DNA of 64,000 nt, from positions 1,240,001 through 1,304,000 of the forward strand of contig CAVPRX010000001.1 in the NCBI GenBank assembly GCA_963708115.1. Reading direction: 5' to 3'. The notes beneath the pieces are model-generated. The model saw only the letters and a list, made by a program, of their open reading frames with translations, was not told the origin of the DNA and made no database searches. Positions 7,430 to 15,951 of this stretch are shown piece by piece. This DNA is from VRUE01 sp963708115 (GTDB lineage Bacteria > Actinomycetota > Thermoleophilia > Solirubrobacterales > 70-9). The position numbers and the translations under genes were made by a program. Within the stretch, counting starts at the first letter, position 1. Each line of letters opens with the position of its first letter.

Positions 7430-8182
7430 CTAGACACCCTCGCCGTGGCGGCCTGCGCCACCGGCGAAGCGGGAAGCGCCCTCGACGGCTACATGGAGGG
7501 TCTCGCGGCCCAGCTTGTGCTCCAGGGCGATGCCCTCTCTCAACGGTAGGCCGAAGCCTTCTATCGCGGCCTGGCGGTCGGCGAGCATCGTCTCTTGGGG
7601 GAAGCCGGCAATCCGCTCGGCCAGCTCGAGCGCTCGGTCTAGATGCTTGCCGGGCTCGACGACCTCGTTGACCAGGCCGATCCGGTGGGCCTCCTCGGCG
7701 GGGACGGGCCGGCCGGTGAGGATCAGCTCCAAGGCTCTGCCCATGCCGACGACGCGGGGAAGGCGCTGGGTGCCACCGTCCACCAGCGGCACGCCCCAGC
7801 GGCGCTCGAAGAGGCCGAAGGTGGACTGGGGCGTGGCGATCCGCAGGTCGCACCAGAGCGCCAGCTCGACCCCACCGGCGAGGCACCAGCCGTCGACCGC
7901 GGCGATCGCCGGCTTGGCGGGGGTCAGGCGGGTCGGGCCCATCGGGCCGTCGGGATGATCGACTTCGAGGTCCATCGCCTTCAGGTCGGCGCCGGCGCAG
8001 AAGGCCTCGCCGCCGGCCCCGGTGAGGACGAGCACGCGGGCACCCTCGTCGGCCTCGAAGTCCACCAGTCCCTGGCGGAACGCCTCCGCGGCGGCCGCGT
8101 CGATCGCGTTGCGCCGTGCCGGGCGGTCAATGGTCAGCACGGCAGCCGCCCCGATCCGCTCGTAGCGCAGCTCATCGGTCAT
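7430..8182 (-). CDS. Enoyl-CoA hydratase/isomerase family protein
   Basis: This 250-residue crotonase-fold enzyme acts on acyl-CoA thioesters, typically hydrating 2-enoyl-CoA in beta-oxidation or a related pathway. FCAGADLKAM and DGWCLAGGVELALWCDLRIA form the oxyanion hole, and FERRWGVPLVDGGTQRLPR carries the region of the catalytic Glu. The start is ATG at 8182. The exact substrate cannot be assigned. The gene converges on the last TetR gene with a 6-bp gap, which hints that this regulator group may govern lipid or CoA metabolism (weak inference). Confidence 0.88.
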   Translation of the reverse strand: MTDELRYERIGAAAVLTIDRPARRNAIDAAAAEAFRQGLVDFEADEGARVLVLTGAGGEAFCAGADLKAMDLEVDHPDGPMGPTRLTPAKPAIAAVDGWCLAGGVELALWCDLRIATPQSTFGLFERRWGVPLVDGGTQRLPRVVGMGRALELILTGRPVPAEEAHRIGLVNEVVEPGKHLDRALELAERIAGFPQETMLADRQAAIEGFGLPLREGIALEHKLGRETLHVAVEGASRFAGGAGRHGEGV

Positions 8183-8574
8183 GGCGAAGAGGGTATGGGA
8201 GTGGGCGGGCTAGTTGCTGGGCAAGTCCGGGATAGCCAAGCAACGCCGACTCCCAGGTGCGCCCCGGTACGCGGGTCATCGGAGGCAGGCTCCCGATGAC
8301 CGCCGCCCAAGCTAGACGCGCAGCCGGACGCGAAAGCCCTCCGAAACGCCCCGGGAACAGAAAAGCGACCGGGGACGGCGCCCAAAGCCTGCCCGCGCGT
8401 AGCCTTCGCGCTAGAAGCTCTTTGCGCCACCTTCAAGACGGTGTCCCGCTGGCTTCCGCGGGGCCTGTCTTTCCCAGTCGCAGGATCAACTTAGCCCGCC
8501 GCCCAGGCGGCGTCTAGGGGTGGGCGGGGAACGATCCCGCAAAGTCCGCTGAAATCGATACTGTCGCCGCCGGG
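8183..8574. other. 392-bp gene-free region with hairpins
   Basis: No supported reading frame is seen. The stretch holds an inverted repeat (GGTCATCGG at 8274-8282 with CCGATGACC at 8293-8301) and a GC-rich nested hairpin around 8490-8530 just upstream of the transporter gene. I checked for tRNA, tmRNA, RNase P RNA and SRP RNA signatures and recognised none. It may be a structured leader of the transporter gene, or two promoters plus a decayed gene. Confidence 0.3.
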
Positions 8575-9966
8575 ATGAGCGACGGGTTGGAGGCCTCACG
8601 GCGCCGAGCGCGGCGCAACGTCGTGCTGACGGCGGCGATCGCCGGCCTCGGCGGGCTGCTCTTCGGCTACGACACCGGCGTCATCGCCGGCGCGCTGCTC
8701 TTCATCAAGGGCGACTTCGATCTCGGCAGCTTCGCCCAGGGCCTGGTCGTCGCCGCGGTCCCGATCGGCGCCGTCGGCGGCGCCGCCTTCGCCGGTCCCG
8801 CCGCCGACCGCTACGGCCGCCGCCTGATGATCCTGCTCGCCGCCTTCGTCTTCATCGCCGGGGCGCTGGCCAGCGCCGCCGCGCCGGGGGTCGAGGTGCT
8901 GGTGATCGCCCGGATCGTGATCGGCGTCGCGATCGGGCTCGCCTCGGCAGCCGCCCCCGTCTACATCTCCGAGGTGGCGCCACCGGAGAGCCGCGGCCGC
9001 CTGGTCAGCTTCTTCCAGCTCGCCGTGACGATCGGCATCCTCGTCGCCTACCTGGTCGGGCTCGCCTTCGACGGGATCGAAGGCTGGCGCTGGATGCTCG
9101 GCCTCGGCGTGGTGCCGGCGCTGGCCCTGGCCTTCGGCATGCTGCGGATGCCGCAGAGCCCGCGCTGGCTGGTGATGAGCGGCGACGACTTCGCCGCGCG
9201 GGCGACGCTGGCGAAGATCCGCGTCGACGACCCGGACACGATCGACCGCGAGATCGAGGAGATCAAAGAGAGCATCGACGAGAAGCCCGGCGCCTGGCGC
9301 GAGCTGCTGCAGCCGGTCGTCAAAGCGGCGCTGGTGGTCGGCGTCGGGCTGGCGATCCTGCAGCAGGTGACCGGGATCAACACGGTCATCTACTACGCGC
9401 CGACGATCGTCGAATTCACCGGCGTCAACTCCTCGGCCGGGTCGATCCTCGCCGCGGTCGGGGTCGGCGTCATCAACGTCGCGATGACCGTCGTCGCGCT
9501 GCGCCTGCTCGACCGCGCCGGGCGGCGCACGCTGCTGATGATCGGCGTCTCGGGCATGTCGATCTCGCTCTTCGCGCTCGGCGGCGCCTTCGTCGGCGGC
9601 GGGGGAAGCACCTTCTCCTCGGTGGTCGCGATCGCCAGCCTGATGCTCTACGTCGCCTCCTTCGCAGTCAGCCTCGGGCCGATCTTCTGGCTGCTCAATG
9701 CGGAGATCTACCCGCTCGCAGTGCGCAGCAAGGCGGCCGGCCTCGGCACGATGGCCAACTGGACCTTCAACTTCATCGTCTCGCTGACCTTCCTGCTGTT
9801 GATCGAAGCGATCGGGCGCAGCGGCGCCTTCTGGCTCTACGGCGGGATCGGCGTCCTCACCCTGATCTTCTGCTGGACGCTGGTGCCGGAGACCAAAGGC
9901 AAGCACCTGGAGGACATCCAGGCGATCTTCCAGGCGCGCGTCGACCGGCGCAAGGCCTCCGCGTAG
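8575..9966 (+). CDS. MFS sugar porter family transporter
   Basis: This 463-residue integral membrane transporter of the sugar porter family (sugar/H+ symport type) has twelve predicted hydrophobic segments. Signatures are in order: GLLFGYDTGVIAGALLFIKG in helix 1, DRYGRR in loop 2-3, PPESRGRLVSFFQLAVTIG in helix 4-5, PQSPRWLVMSG before the central loop, QQVTGINTVIYYAPTI in helix 7, LLDRAGRRTLL in loop 8-9 and the terminal PETKGKHLEDIQ. The substrate is probably a hexose, pentose or inositol. It starts at ATG 8575 and stands alone between metF and a long non-coding region. Confidence 0.93.
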   Translation: MSDGLEASRRRARRNVVLTAAIAGLGGLLFGYDTGVIAGALLFIKGDFDLGSFAQGLVVAAVPIGAVGGAAFAGPAADRYGRRLMILLAAFVFIAGALASAAAPGVEVLVIARIVIGVAIGLASAAAPVYISEVAPPESRGRLVSFFQLAVTIGILVAYLVGLAFDGIEGWRWMLGLGVVPALALAFGMLRMPQSPRWLVMSGDDFAARATLAKIRVDDPDTIDREIEEIKESIDEKPGAWRELLQPVVKAALVVGVGLAILQQVTGINTVIYYAPTIVEFTGVNSSAGSILAAVGVGVINVAMTVVALRLLDRAGRRTLLMIGVSGMSISLFALGGAFVGGGGSTFSSVVAIASLMLYVASFAVSLGPIFWLLNAEIYPLAVRSKAAGLGTMANWTFNFIVSLTFLLLIEAIGRSGAFWLYGGIGVLTLIFCWTLVPETKGKHLEDIQAIFQARVDRRKASA

Positions 9967-9991
9967 CGCCGCACCTGGCTACGCTGCCTCG

Positions 9992-10916
9992 ATGCGCATA
10001 GATCAGATCCTGGCCTCGAAGCGACCGCTCTTCTCGGTCGAGTTCTTCCCGCCGAAGAGCGAGGAGGCGACCGAGCAGCTGTACGCGACCGCGCGCTCGC
10101 TGGGCGAGCTGGAGCCCGACTTCGTCTCGGTCACCTACGGCGCGGGGGGCTCGACCCGCGACGGCACGGTCGAGATCACGCGGGCGCTGAAGGACGACCT
10201 CGGGCATGGAGACGATGGCCCACCTGAGCTGCGTCGGCGAGAGCAGCGAGGGGATCGCGGCGACCCTCGACCGGATCGCCGCGGCGGGGATCGAGAACGT
10301 CTTCGCCCTGCGCGGCGACCCGCCGCGCGGACAGCCCGACTTCGTCCAGCCCGAGGGCGGGCTGGGGAGCGCCGCGGAGCTGACCGCGTTCATCGGTGAC
10401 GGCTGGGACTTCGCCGTCGGCGGCGCCTGCTTCCCGGAGGTCCACCCCGAGGCGCGCGACCTCGACACCGACCTCGCCTACCTGAAGACCAAGGTCGAGG
10501 CGGGCGCGTCCTTCCTGATCACCCAGCTCTTCTTCGACAACCAGGTCTACTTCGACTTCGTCAAATCCGCGCGGGAGGTGGGGATCGAGGTGCCGATCCT
10601 CGCCGGGGTGATCCCCGTCGCGAGCTTCGCCCAGACGAAGCGGATCTGCGATCTCTGCGACGCCTCGATCCCGCCGCGCCTGGAAGCGGCGTTCGCCGCT
10701 GCGGACGGCGACGAGGAAGCCGAGTTCGAGCTCGGCGTCGCTTACGCGGCGCAGCAGTGCGCCGAGCTGTTGATCGCCGGCGCGCCCGGGATCCACTTCT
10801 ACGCGCTCAACCGGGCGCCGGCGACGCGCGCGGTGCTCGGCTCGCTGCGCGCCTCGCGGCCCTGGGAGCGGACCCGGGGCACTCTCGCCGACCCGGTCGG
10901 CGACGCGAGCAATTAG
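9992..10916 (+). CDS. metF: 5,10-methylenetetrahydrofolate reductase, one frameshift
   Basis: The enzyme makes 5-methyl-THF for methionine synthesis. The N-terminal part (9992 onward) has RPLFSVEFFPPKSEEA and DFVSVTYGAGGSTRDGTVEI. After about 10201 the homology continues in another frame with ETMAHLSCVG, NVFALRGDPPRGQPDF, SFLITQLFFDNQVYFDFV and GIHFYALNRAPATRAVL. Together they give a full-length MetF of about 305 residues. The break is one base in the segment gacctcgggcatggagacg. Because the protein is intact on both sides and normally important, sequencing error is more likely than decay. The end is TAG at 10914-10916. Confidence 0.88.
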
Positions 10917-10943
10917 CCACAGATCTCTAGACTGGTGGCGATA

Positions 10944-11796
10944 ATGGCCGAGCTGAGCTACCAGGGACACCGGATCGGCTTCGACGAGTACGGCGAGGGG
11001 GAGCACCCGATCGTCCTCGTCCACGGCCTGCTGATGAACCGGCGCATGTTCGACCGGCTGGGCCCGGCACTGGCCGAGCGGGGCAACCGGGTGATCTGCG
11101 TCGACCTGCTCGGCCACGGTCGCTCCGACCAGCCCGACGACCTGCGGCTCTACTCGATGCCGCTTTTCGCCGAGCAGGTTGTGGCGCTGCTCGACCACCT
11201 CGGGCTGGAGCGTGCGGTGGTCGGCGGCACCTCGCTCGGCGCCAACGTCGCGCTCGAGCTGGCCGTTCGCCATCCCGAGCGGGTCGAGGGGCTCTTCATC
11301 GAGATGCCGGTGCTCGACAACGCGCTGGCGGCGGTCGCCGCGATCTTCGCCCGATCCTGCTCGGGCTGCGAGTGGGCAGGCCGGCGGTCGAGCTCAGCTC
11401 GCGCCTCGCCTCGCTTGATCCCGCGCACCAACTACATGCTCGACATCGGCCTCGACTGGGCACGGCGGCGACCCGGTCCCTCGATCGCCGTACTCGAGGG
11501 GCTGCTGCTCGGCGAGACCGCGCCGCCGCGCGAGCAGCGCCTCCTGATCGACCGCCCGGCACTCGTCGTCGGTCACCCGCGCGATCCCCTGCACCCGTTC
11601 AGCGACTCGGGGATGCTGATCGAGGAGCTGCGCCGGGCGCGACTGGTCGAGGCGAACTCGATCCTCGAGTGGCGGACGCGCCCCGAGCGCCTCAACGCAG
11701 AGCTGGCGCAGTTCCTCGACGAGGTCTGGGCCGGTGTCGGCAGCGGCCCGGCGGCGAACGGCAACGGGCGAGACAGCCGCTCCTGTGGCAGGATAA
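10944..11796 (+). CDS. Alpha/beta hydrolase, frameshifted
   Basis: The hydrolase starts at ATG 10944 (GTG at 10935 is an alternative). LVHGLLMNRRMFDRLGPAL is the oxyanion-hole strand, CVDLLGHGRSDQP follows, and GGTSLGANVALELAVRHPER holds the nucleophile Ser. Between about 11350 and 11420 the frame is shifted and then restored: the alternative frame reads VGRPAVELSSRLASL, after which RTNYMLDIGLDW returns to the original one. Near 11770 another shift removes the proper stop, so the end given (TAA at 11794) is an estimate. The substrate is unknown. It lies directly after metF and before the DUF3105 gene. Confidence 0.7.
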
Positions 11797-11806
11797 GGGG
11801 CGCAAC

Positions 11807-12590
11807 ATGGCTAATCGCAGGGAGGAAGAGAGGGAGCGGCTCCGCCAAGCGCGGCAGGAACGCGAGTCCGGCCAGGCACAAGTCGGAGAGACGGCGGCTG
11901 TACGCGGTCTACGGCGTCGCCGGGTTGATCGGCCTCCTCGTCGTCGCCGGGATCGTCGCGCTGATCGCCGGCTCGGGCGGTGGCGACGAGCGGCGAAGCG
12001 CACATCAATCAGGCGCAGCGGCTCGACCAACGGCGCCAAGCCGGACGAACGCGAGGGCACGGCGCCCCCGGCTGTCAAGGTGGCGAATCTGAAACTGGCG
12101 GCGAAGAAGGCCGGCTGCAACCTGCGGCTGGGCCTCAAGGACGAGGGCCACACCCACATCTCTCCGACGCGCCCCCACGCCGGACTACAAGACCAGCCCG
12201 CCGACCTCCGGCAACCACGTCGAACCGCCCTACCAGCAGGCCGACGGCGCCTACAGCGAAATGCCCAGCGAAATCTACATCGTCCACTCGCTCGAGCACG
12301 GCCGGATGGAGATCCAGTACAGCCCCGAGCTGCCCGAGGAAGACCAGCTCGCGCTGAAGGGCGTCTACGACACGATGTACGGGGGGACGCTGCTCTTCCC
12401 CAACACCAACATGGACTACGAGGTCGCCGCGACGACCTGGACCAACCTGATCGGCTGCCCGGAATACAAGGGTGCGATCACGCTCGACGCGATCCGTGCC
12501 TTCGGCAAGGCGACCTGGGGACGCTACGGCGGCGAGCCCGCGACCGCCTTCGCCCTCAAAGGCCCAACCCCGGTAGAACCGAAGAGCTAG
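11807..12590 (+). pseudogene. DUF3105 membrane-anchored protein, multiple frameshifts
   Basis: ATG at 11807 follows AGGATAAGGGGC. Pieces in different frames assemble into one protein: MANRREEERERLRQARQER, then a membrane segment (LYAVYGVAGLIGLLVVAGIV), then KVANLKLAAKKAGCNLRLGL, and finally PDYKTSPPTSGNHVEPPYQ with VHSLEHGRMEIQYSPELPEE, the characteristic DUF3105 block. At least four shifts (near 11875, 11990-12010 and 12170) are needed. DUF3105 proteins are common in actinobacteria and have no established function. The stop overlaps that of the convergent FemAB-like gene. Sequence error is favoured because homology runs to the end. Confidence 0.65.
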
Positions 12591-13568
12591 GACGCCCGGT
12601 AGGCGGGGAAGAACCCGCCTGGGTCGTGGCCGGCCGAGAGACGGTCGTAGGCGTCGCGGTCGCAGACGATCTCGGAGGTGTGCCAGGGCTGTTCGCGATT
12701 GGCGAAGCCGCGCTTGAACTCCTCCAGCCGGTCGCCGCGGGGAGATGCCGCCGCCGAGGTTGAGCGGAAGGCCCAGCTCGGTGGAGAGCTCGACCAGCGC
12801 GGCGAGGACGTTCTTCATCGGCGAGTCGCGCAGGTGGGCATCTGCGCTGCCGCTCAGGTAGTAGTGGAGGAAGCCGTCGCTGCGGACGGTCAGCGAGGCG
12901 GCGGCGACCTCGCCGGCGGGAGCGGTGGCGAGGGCGAGCCAGGAGCGGTCGGATTCGAGCAGGCGGTCGAAGTAGGCGGCGCCGAAGAAGTAGCGCTCGG
13001 CGGCGGCCGTGCGGTGCATCGTCTGCTCATAGGCGGCGAGGAAGCCGGCCCGCTGGGCGACGCTCGTCTCGGGGCCGGGAACCAGATCGACCTCGTAACC
13101 CGCGCGGCGGTTCTTGTTGATCCGGTTGCGGTCGCTGGAGCGGCTCTTCGGCGGCAGCAGGGGGTCGGCGATCTGGACGACGTTGCGCTCGGCGGCGCCG
13201 GCGAGTGGGGGATTGCGGAGCGTGTGGCGGATGAACGCCGAGACGAGTCCCGTCGCCGAGAAGTCGACGATCTCCGGATCGAGCGCCGGTGCGGTCGAGG
13301 TTTCGCCCGGTATGCGGTCCAAAGCTCGACCGCGGTCGGTATAGGCGAGTCCTGGGTACCCGTAGGGGGAGATCGCGTCGAGCGCATCGGTGCCGGGGAT
13401 CTCGCGGACGACCAGCGGCGCGGCGAGCTCTGAGTCACCGGCTTCGATCCGCAGCGTGTGGGTGACGCCCTCGGCGTCGAGAAAGGGCCGCGAGCGGAAG
13501 AACTCGTCGCTCTCCGCCGCCGCGCCGCGGTCGGCGATCAGCTCGGCGCTCGCGCGGTCGCCGCTCAC
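12587..13568 (-). CDS. FemAB/GNAT-like acyltransferase, one frameshift near the C-terminus
   Basis: This protein of about 325 residues resembles the FemAB-like members of the GNAT superfamily. Recognisable blocks are ISPYGYPGLAY, RNVVQIADPLLPPKSRSSDR, NKNRRAGYEVDLV, YEQTMHRTAAAERYFFGAAY and the acceptor-side SDGFLHYYLSGSADAHLRDS followed by LGLPLNLGGGISP. Near 12745 the frame breaks; the correct C-terminus continues as DRLEEFKRGFANREQPWHTS and ends PGGFFPAYRAS at 12587. Such enzymes transfer aminoacyl or acyl groups in cell-wall or capsule assembly. The precise role is unknown. The gene overlaps the upstream GNAT gene by 4 bp. Confidence 0.75.
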
Positions 13569-14140
13569 GGCAGAAGGTCTGCGGCGGCGGCGCGGAACTC
13601 GTCGGGCAGCACGCCCCAGACCTCGCAGTCATCGACGCCCTCCGGACCGCGCAGGTGGCCCCGCATCGTCCCCTCGTACACCCAGCCGAGACTGCTGACG
13701 GTCTTCTTCGCGATCTCATTGCGGGCCGGGATGCGCCCGTACACGCGGTGCGCGCCGAACTCGTCGAAGGCCTTGGCGATGGTCAGCGCCTCGGCGCGGC
13801 GGCCGACGCCCTTGCCGCGCACGTCATCGCCGATCAGCGCCCCCAGCTCCGGCGCCGTCTGGCGGAAGAGGCCGTAAAGGGCAGTGAAGCCGACCGGCTC
13901 GTCATGGCCCTCGACGACGATCGCGTACTTGCGGTCCTCGTCAGGACCGTCGATCGCCCGCTCCACCCAGCCTTCGGCTTGCTCCAGCGAGAAGCCGTCG
14001 CGCTGCTCCATGAGGCTCTTGGTCGCCTCCGGGTTGTTGAACCAGCGCCGCACAGCCCCGGCGTCGCCGGGCTCGAAGGGACGAAGGCTGACTTCTGGAA
14101 GCTCGCCCACGCGCGATTCTATGGCCCTACTCAACGCCAA
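13565..14140 (-). CDS. GNAT family N-acetyltransferase (RimJ/RimL-like)
   Basis: This 191-residue protein has the RimJ/RimL layout: VSLRPFEPGDAGAVRRWFNN near the N-terminus, YAIVVEGHDEPVGFTALYGL on the central strand, GALIGDDVRGKGVGRRAEAL as the acetyl-CoA pyrophosphate loop (motif A), and HRVYGRIPARNEIAKKTVSS with LGWVYEGTMRGHL (motif B). It probably acetylates a small amine or a protein N-terminus. ATG at 14140 is the start. It reads into the FemAB-like gene with a 4-bp overlap, so the two are coupled. The first 15 residues lack a domain match and the start could be slightly later. Confidence 0.85.
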   Translation of the reverse strand: MALSRAIESRVGELPEVSLRPFEPGDAGAVRRWFNNPEATKSLMEQRDGFSLEQAEGWVERAIDGPDEDRKYAIVVEGHDEPVGFTALYGLFRQTAPELGALIGDDVRGKGVGRRAEALTIAKAFDEFGAHRVYGRIPARNEIAKKTVSSLGWVYEGTMRGHLRGPEGVDDCEVWGVLPDEFRAAAADLLP

Positions 14141-14148
14141 AGGAGGTC

Positions 14149-14451
14149 TTAGGCGAGCTGCGCAAGCTTGACCCCGCGGCGATCGAGAGCACGATGAACT
14201 ACATCCTCGACCTCCGGTGCCGTGCGGGAAATCGTCACATCGAACCCAACGATCTCAGCTTCGGCTTCTTCTGCAAGCTGAGCGACCAGCTCATCCGCAA
14301 ATGAGTGGCTAACGCTCAATATCCCAGAAAAATCCAACTCAAGGCAATCGCACCCAGTGGCTTCCTCAGTGATCTTGATGCGGAGCCTCTTGCCGAAAGG
14401 TCGGGTTGCGAGCGTACTTCCGTGCTGAGTAAGCGCGTAGTGATGCGGCAT
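14149..14451 (-). CDS. DUF4325 (STAS-like) protein
   Basis: This 100-residue protein has the DUF4325 pattern: CLELDFSGILSVSHSFADEL, followed by a helix and the strand EIVGFDVTIS. DUF4325 is a STAS-like alpha/beta domain, related in fold to anti-anti-sigma factors, often found next to GHKL ATPases. That is the case here: the STAS/ATPase gene lies 54 bp upstream in the same direction. The pair suggests a partner-switching module (inference). The base composition of 14.15-15.35 kb is visibly less GC-rich than its neighbours, consistent with acquisition. Confidence 0.75.
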   Translation of the reverse strand: MPHHYALTQHGSTLATRPFGKRLRIKITEEATGCDCLELDFSGILSVSHSFADELVAQLAEEAEAEIVGFDVTISRTAPEVEDVVHRALDRRGVKLAQLA

Positions 14452-14505
14452 TCGCTATCCCCTTTCGTGCATTGCGTATTGCGATAGTAGATGACTGAAC
14501 GGCCG

Positions 14506-15342
14506 TCACACAGAGACCAGGTCATAGGCGATCCAGGTACCCCGTTTGAAGTGAGCGGCGGGGAACACCTCTTCCTTGTGGGTCTGCTGGACGACTTGGA
14601 GGCGAAAGAATCCATTGGCCGAATGGATGTCCATTCGGCCGGCGTGCAGCGATCGCGTGAGGGCGGCCTCGAGCACCTCTGAGAAGCCGATGCCTCGATG
14701 AGGGTTTCCGGTGCCGGTCACATGAGGTTTGGTGGCGTGGGCGATCGCATATCCGTCATCGCTCCACTCGGGATATCGCTGCCTGATGTGCTCGGGGATC
14801 CCCATCCCCAAGTCACCTATCGCGATCGAGACTTGCCGGCGTGGCTCCACGATGCGGCGGACCGCAACGTAAGCGCCCAGCGCATTTTTCCCGTGGTCAA
14901 TCGCGTTGTCACACAGCTCGGCCACCGCCATGAATGCAGCCTGCCCTAGAGGCGAGATGTCTGTCAGCTGATACTCGAGGATCTCCCGCGTCTGCCGAGC
15001 AATCTCCTCCACCTCGTCCTCATTCGCGAGAAATGTGACTGGCAAGATCGTGTCCACGTCCTCTCCGGACTCGTCAGCGTTGAGTTCGGGATCGATCCGC
15101 AACTGGCGAAAAACCTTGTTCGTCACTGATTCAACTGGCGGAACGACCTCGATCTTGCGGCCTTCCAGCCGATGCCACTCGACGAAAACACGGAGTCGCA
15201 CGGCAAACATCGGATGGATTGGCAGCCGCAGGTCCGAACAGTCGATCTTGAGGCTGTCAGGAAGATCGTGACTGAGAGGGAAGTCGTCTCGCCAGCCGCC
15301 ATCCGCCGCGGCTCGCGAGCCGACTTTCTTGATCCACTCCAT
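14506..15342 (-). CDS. STAS-like plus GHKL ATPase regulator
   Basis: In this 278-residue protein the C-terminal half is a GHKL ATPase: AELCDNAIDHGKNALGAYV is the N-box (E-x-x-x-N), IGDLGMGIPEHIR the G1 box and THTGTGNP-type HVTGTGNPHRGIGFSEVLEA the G2 box. The N-terminal part (about residues 25-75, LKIDCSDLRLPIHPMFAVRL then GRKIEVVPP) looks like a STAS domain. There is no histidine phosphoacceptor or sensor domain, so it is not an ordinary histidine kinase. The architecture matches the protein at 32872-33792. With the DUF4325 neighbour it resembles an anti-sigma/anti-anti-sigma type switch whose target is unknown. Confidence 0.8.
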   Translation of the reverse strand: MEWIKKVGSRAAADGGWRDDFPLSHDLPDSLKIDCSDLRLPIHPMFAVRLRVFVEWHRLEGRKIEVVPPVESVTNKVFRQLRIDPELNADESGEDVDTILPVTFLANEDEVEEIARQTREILEYQLTDISPLGQAAFMAVAELCDNAIDHGKNALGAYVAVRRIVEPRRQVSIAIGDLGMGIPEHIRQRYPEWSDDGYAIAHATKPHVTGTGNPHRGIGFSEVLEAALTRSLHAGRMDIHSANGFFRLQVVQQTHKEEVFPAAHFKRGTWIAYDLVSV

Positions 15343-15385
15343 CGAGTGAGCCTATGTACATGCTCGGCGGTCCCGGCACCAAATC

Positions 15386-15949
15386 TCAGTCCGGGGCTAG
15401 GCCGTGGCCGGTGACGAGCAGCCAGGCGGTCTTGACGAGGATGCGCAGGTCGAGGCCGAAGCTGCGCCGGTCGACGTACTCGACGTCGAGCTCGATCCGC
15501 TGCTCCCAGGGGATCCCGGCGCGGCCCTGGACCTGCGCCCAACCCGTCAGCCCGGGACGCACCTCGTGACGACGGTGCTGGTGCGGCGTGTAGTCGACGA
15601 CCTGGGCGGGGATCGTGGGACGCGGGCCGACGATCGCCATCTCGCCCCGCAGCACGTTGACCAGGTTGGGGATCTCGTCGAGCGAGGTGCGGCGGAGGAA
15701 GCGGCCGGCGTGGGTTACCCGGGGGTCGTCACGAGCGACGACTTTGCCGACGCCGACCGGATCGGAGCCCTGCTCCATCGTGCGCAGCTTCAGCAGCTCG
15801 AACTCCTCGCCGTCCTTGCCGACCCGGCGCTGGCGGTAGATCACCGGCCCGCGGCTGCCGAGCTTGATCCAGATCGCGGCGGCCAGGAGCACCGGCGAGA
15901 GGACGATCAGGGCGAGGGTCGCGATGAAGATGTCGAGGGCGCGTGGCAC
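15386..15949 (-). CDS. Undecaprenyl-phosphate sugar transferase (WcaJ/WbaP-type catalytic core)
   Basis: GTG at 15949, two bases after the stop of the upstream gene, gives 187 residues; the longer frame is antisense noise. One membrane helix or re-entrant segment (DIFIATLALIVLSPVLLAAA) is followed by RGPVIYRQRRVGKDGEEFEL, LLKLRTMEQGSD, RVTHAGRFLRRTSLDEIPNL, GEMAIVGPRPTIP and RPGLTGWAQVQGRAG. These are the conserved blocks of the short polyprenyl-phosphate phosphoglycosyltransferases. It should prime exopolysaccharide synthesis by moving a sugar-phosphate onto undecaprenyl phosphate at the membrane. It is the last gene of the leftward glycosyltransferase run. Confidence 0.92.
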   Translation of the reverse strand: MPRALDIFIATLALIVLSPVLLAAAIWIKLGSRGPVIYRQRRVGKDGEEFELLKLRTMEQGSDPVGVGKVVARDDPRVTHAGRFLRRTSLDEIPNLVNVLRGEMAIVGPRPTIPAQVVDYTPHQHRRHEVRPGLTGWAQVQGRAGIPWEQRIELDVEYVDRRSFGLDLRILVKTAWLLVTGHGLAPD

Positions 15950-15951
15950 GA

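Noticed and set aside
8257..8517. Possible small gene on the plus strand before the transporter
   Set aside because: Arg- and Pro-rich, no domain, no clear ribosome-binding site and crossing the hairpins, so not supported.
8183..8574. tmRNA, RNase P RNA or a cyclic-di-GMP riboswitch in the gap before the transporter
   Set aside because: I compared with the usual conserved segments. A short CAAAGCC-like stretch resembles part of the c-di-GMP aptamer, but the other required stems and tetraloop receptor are not present.
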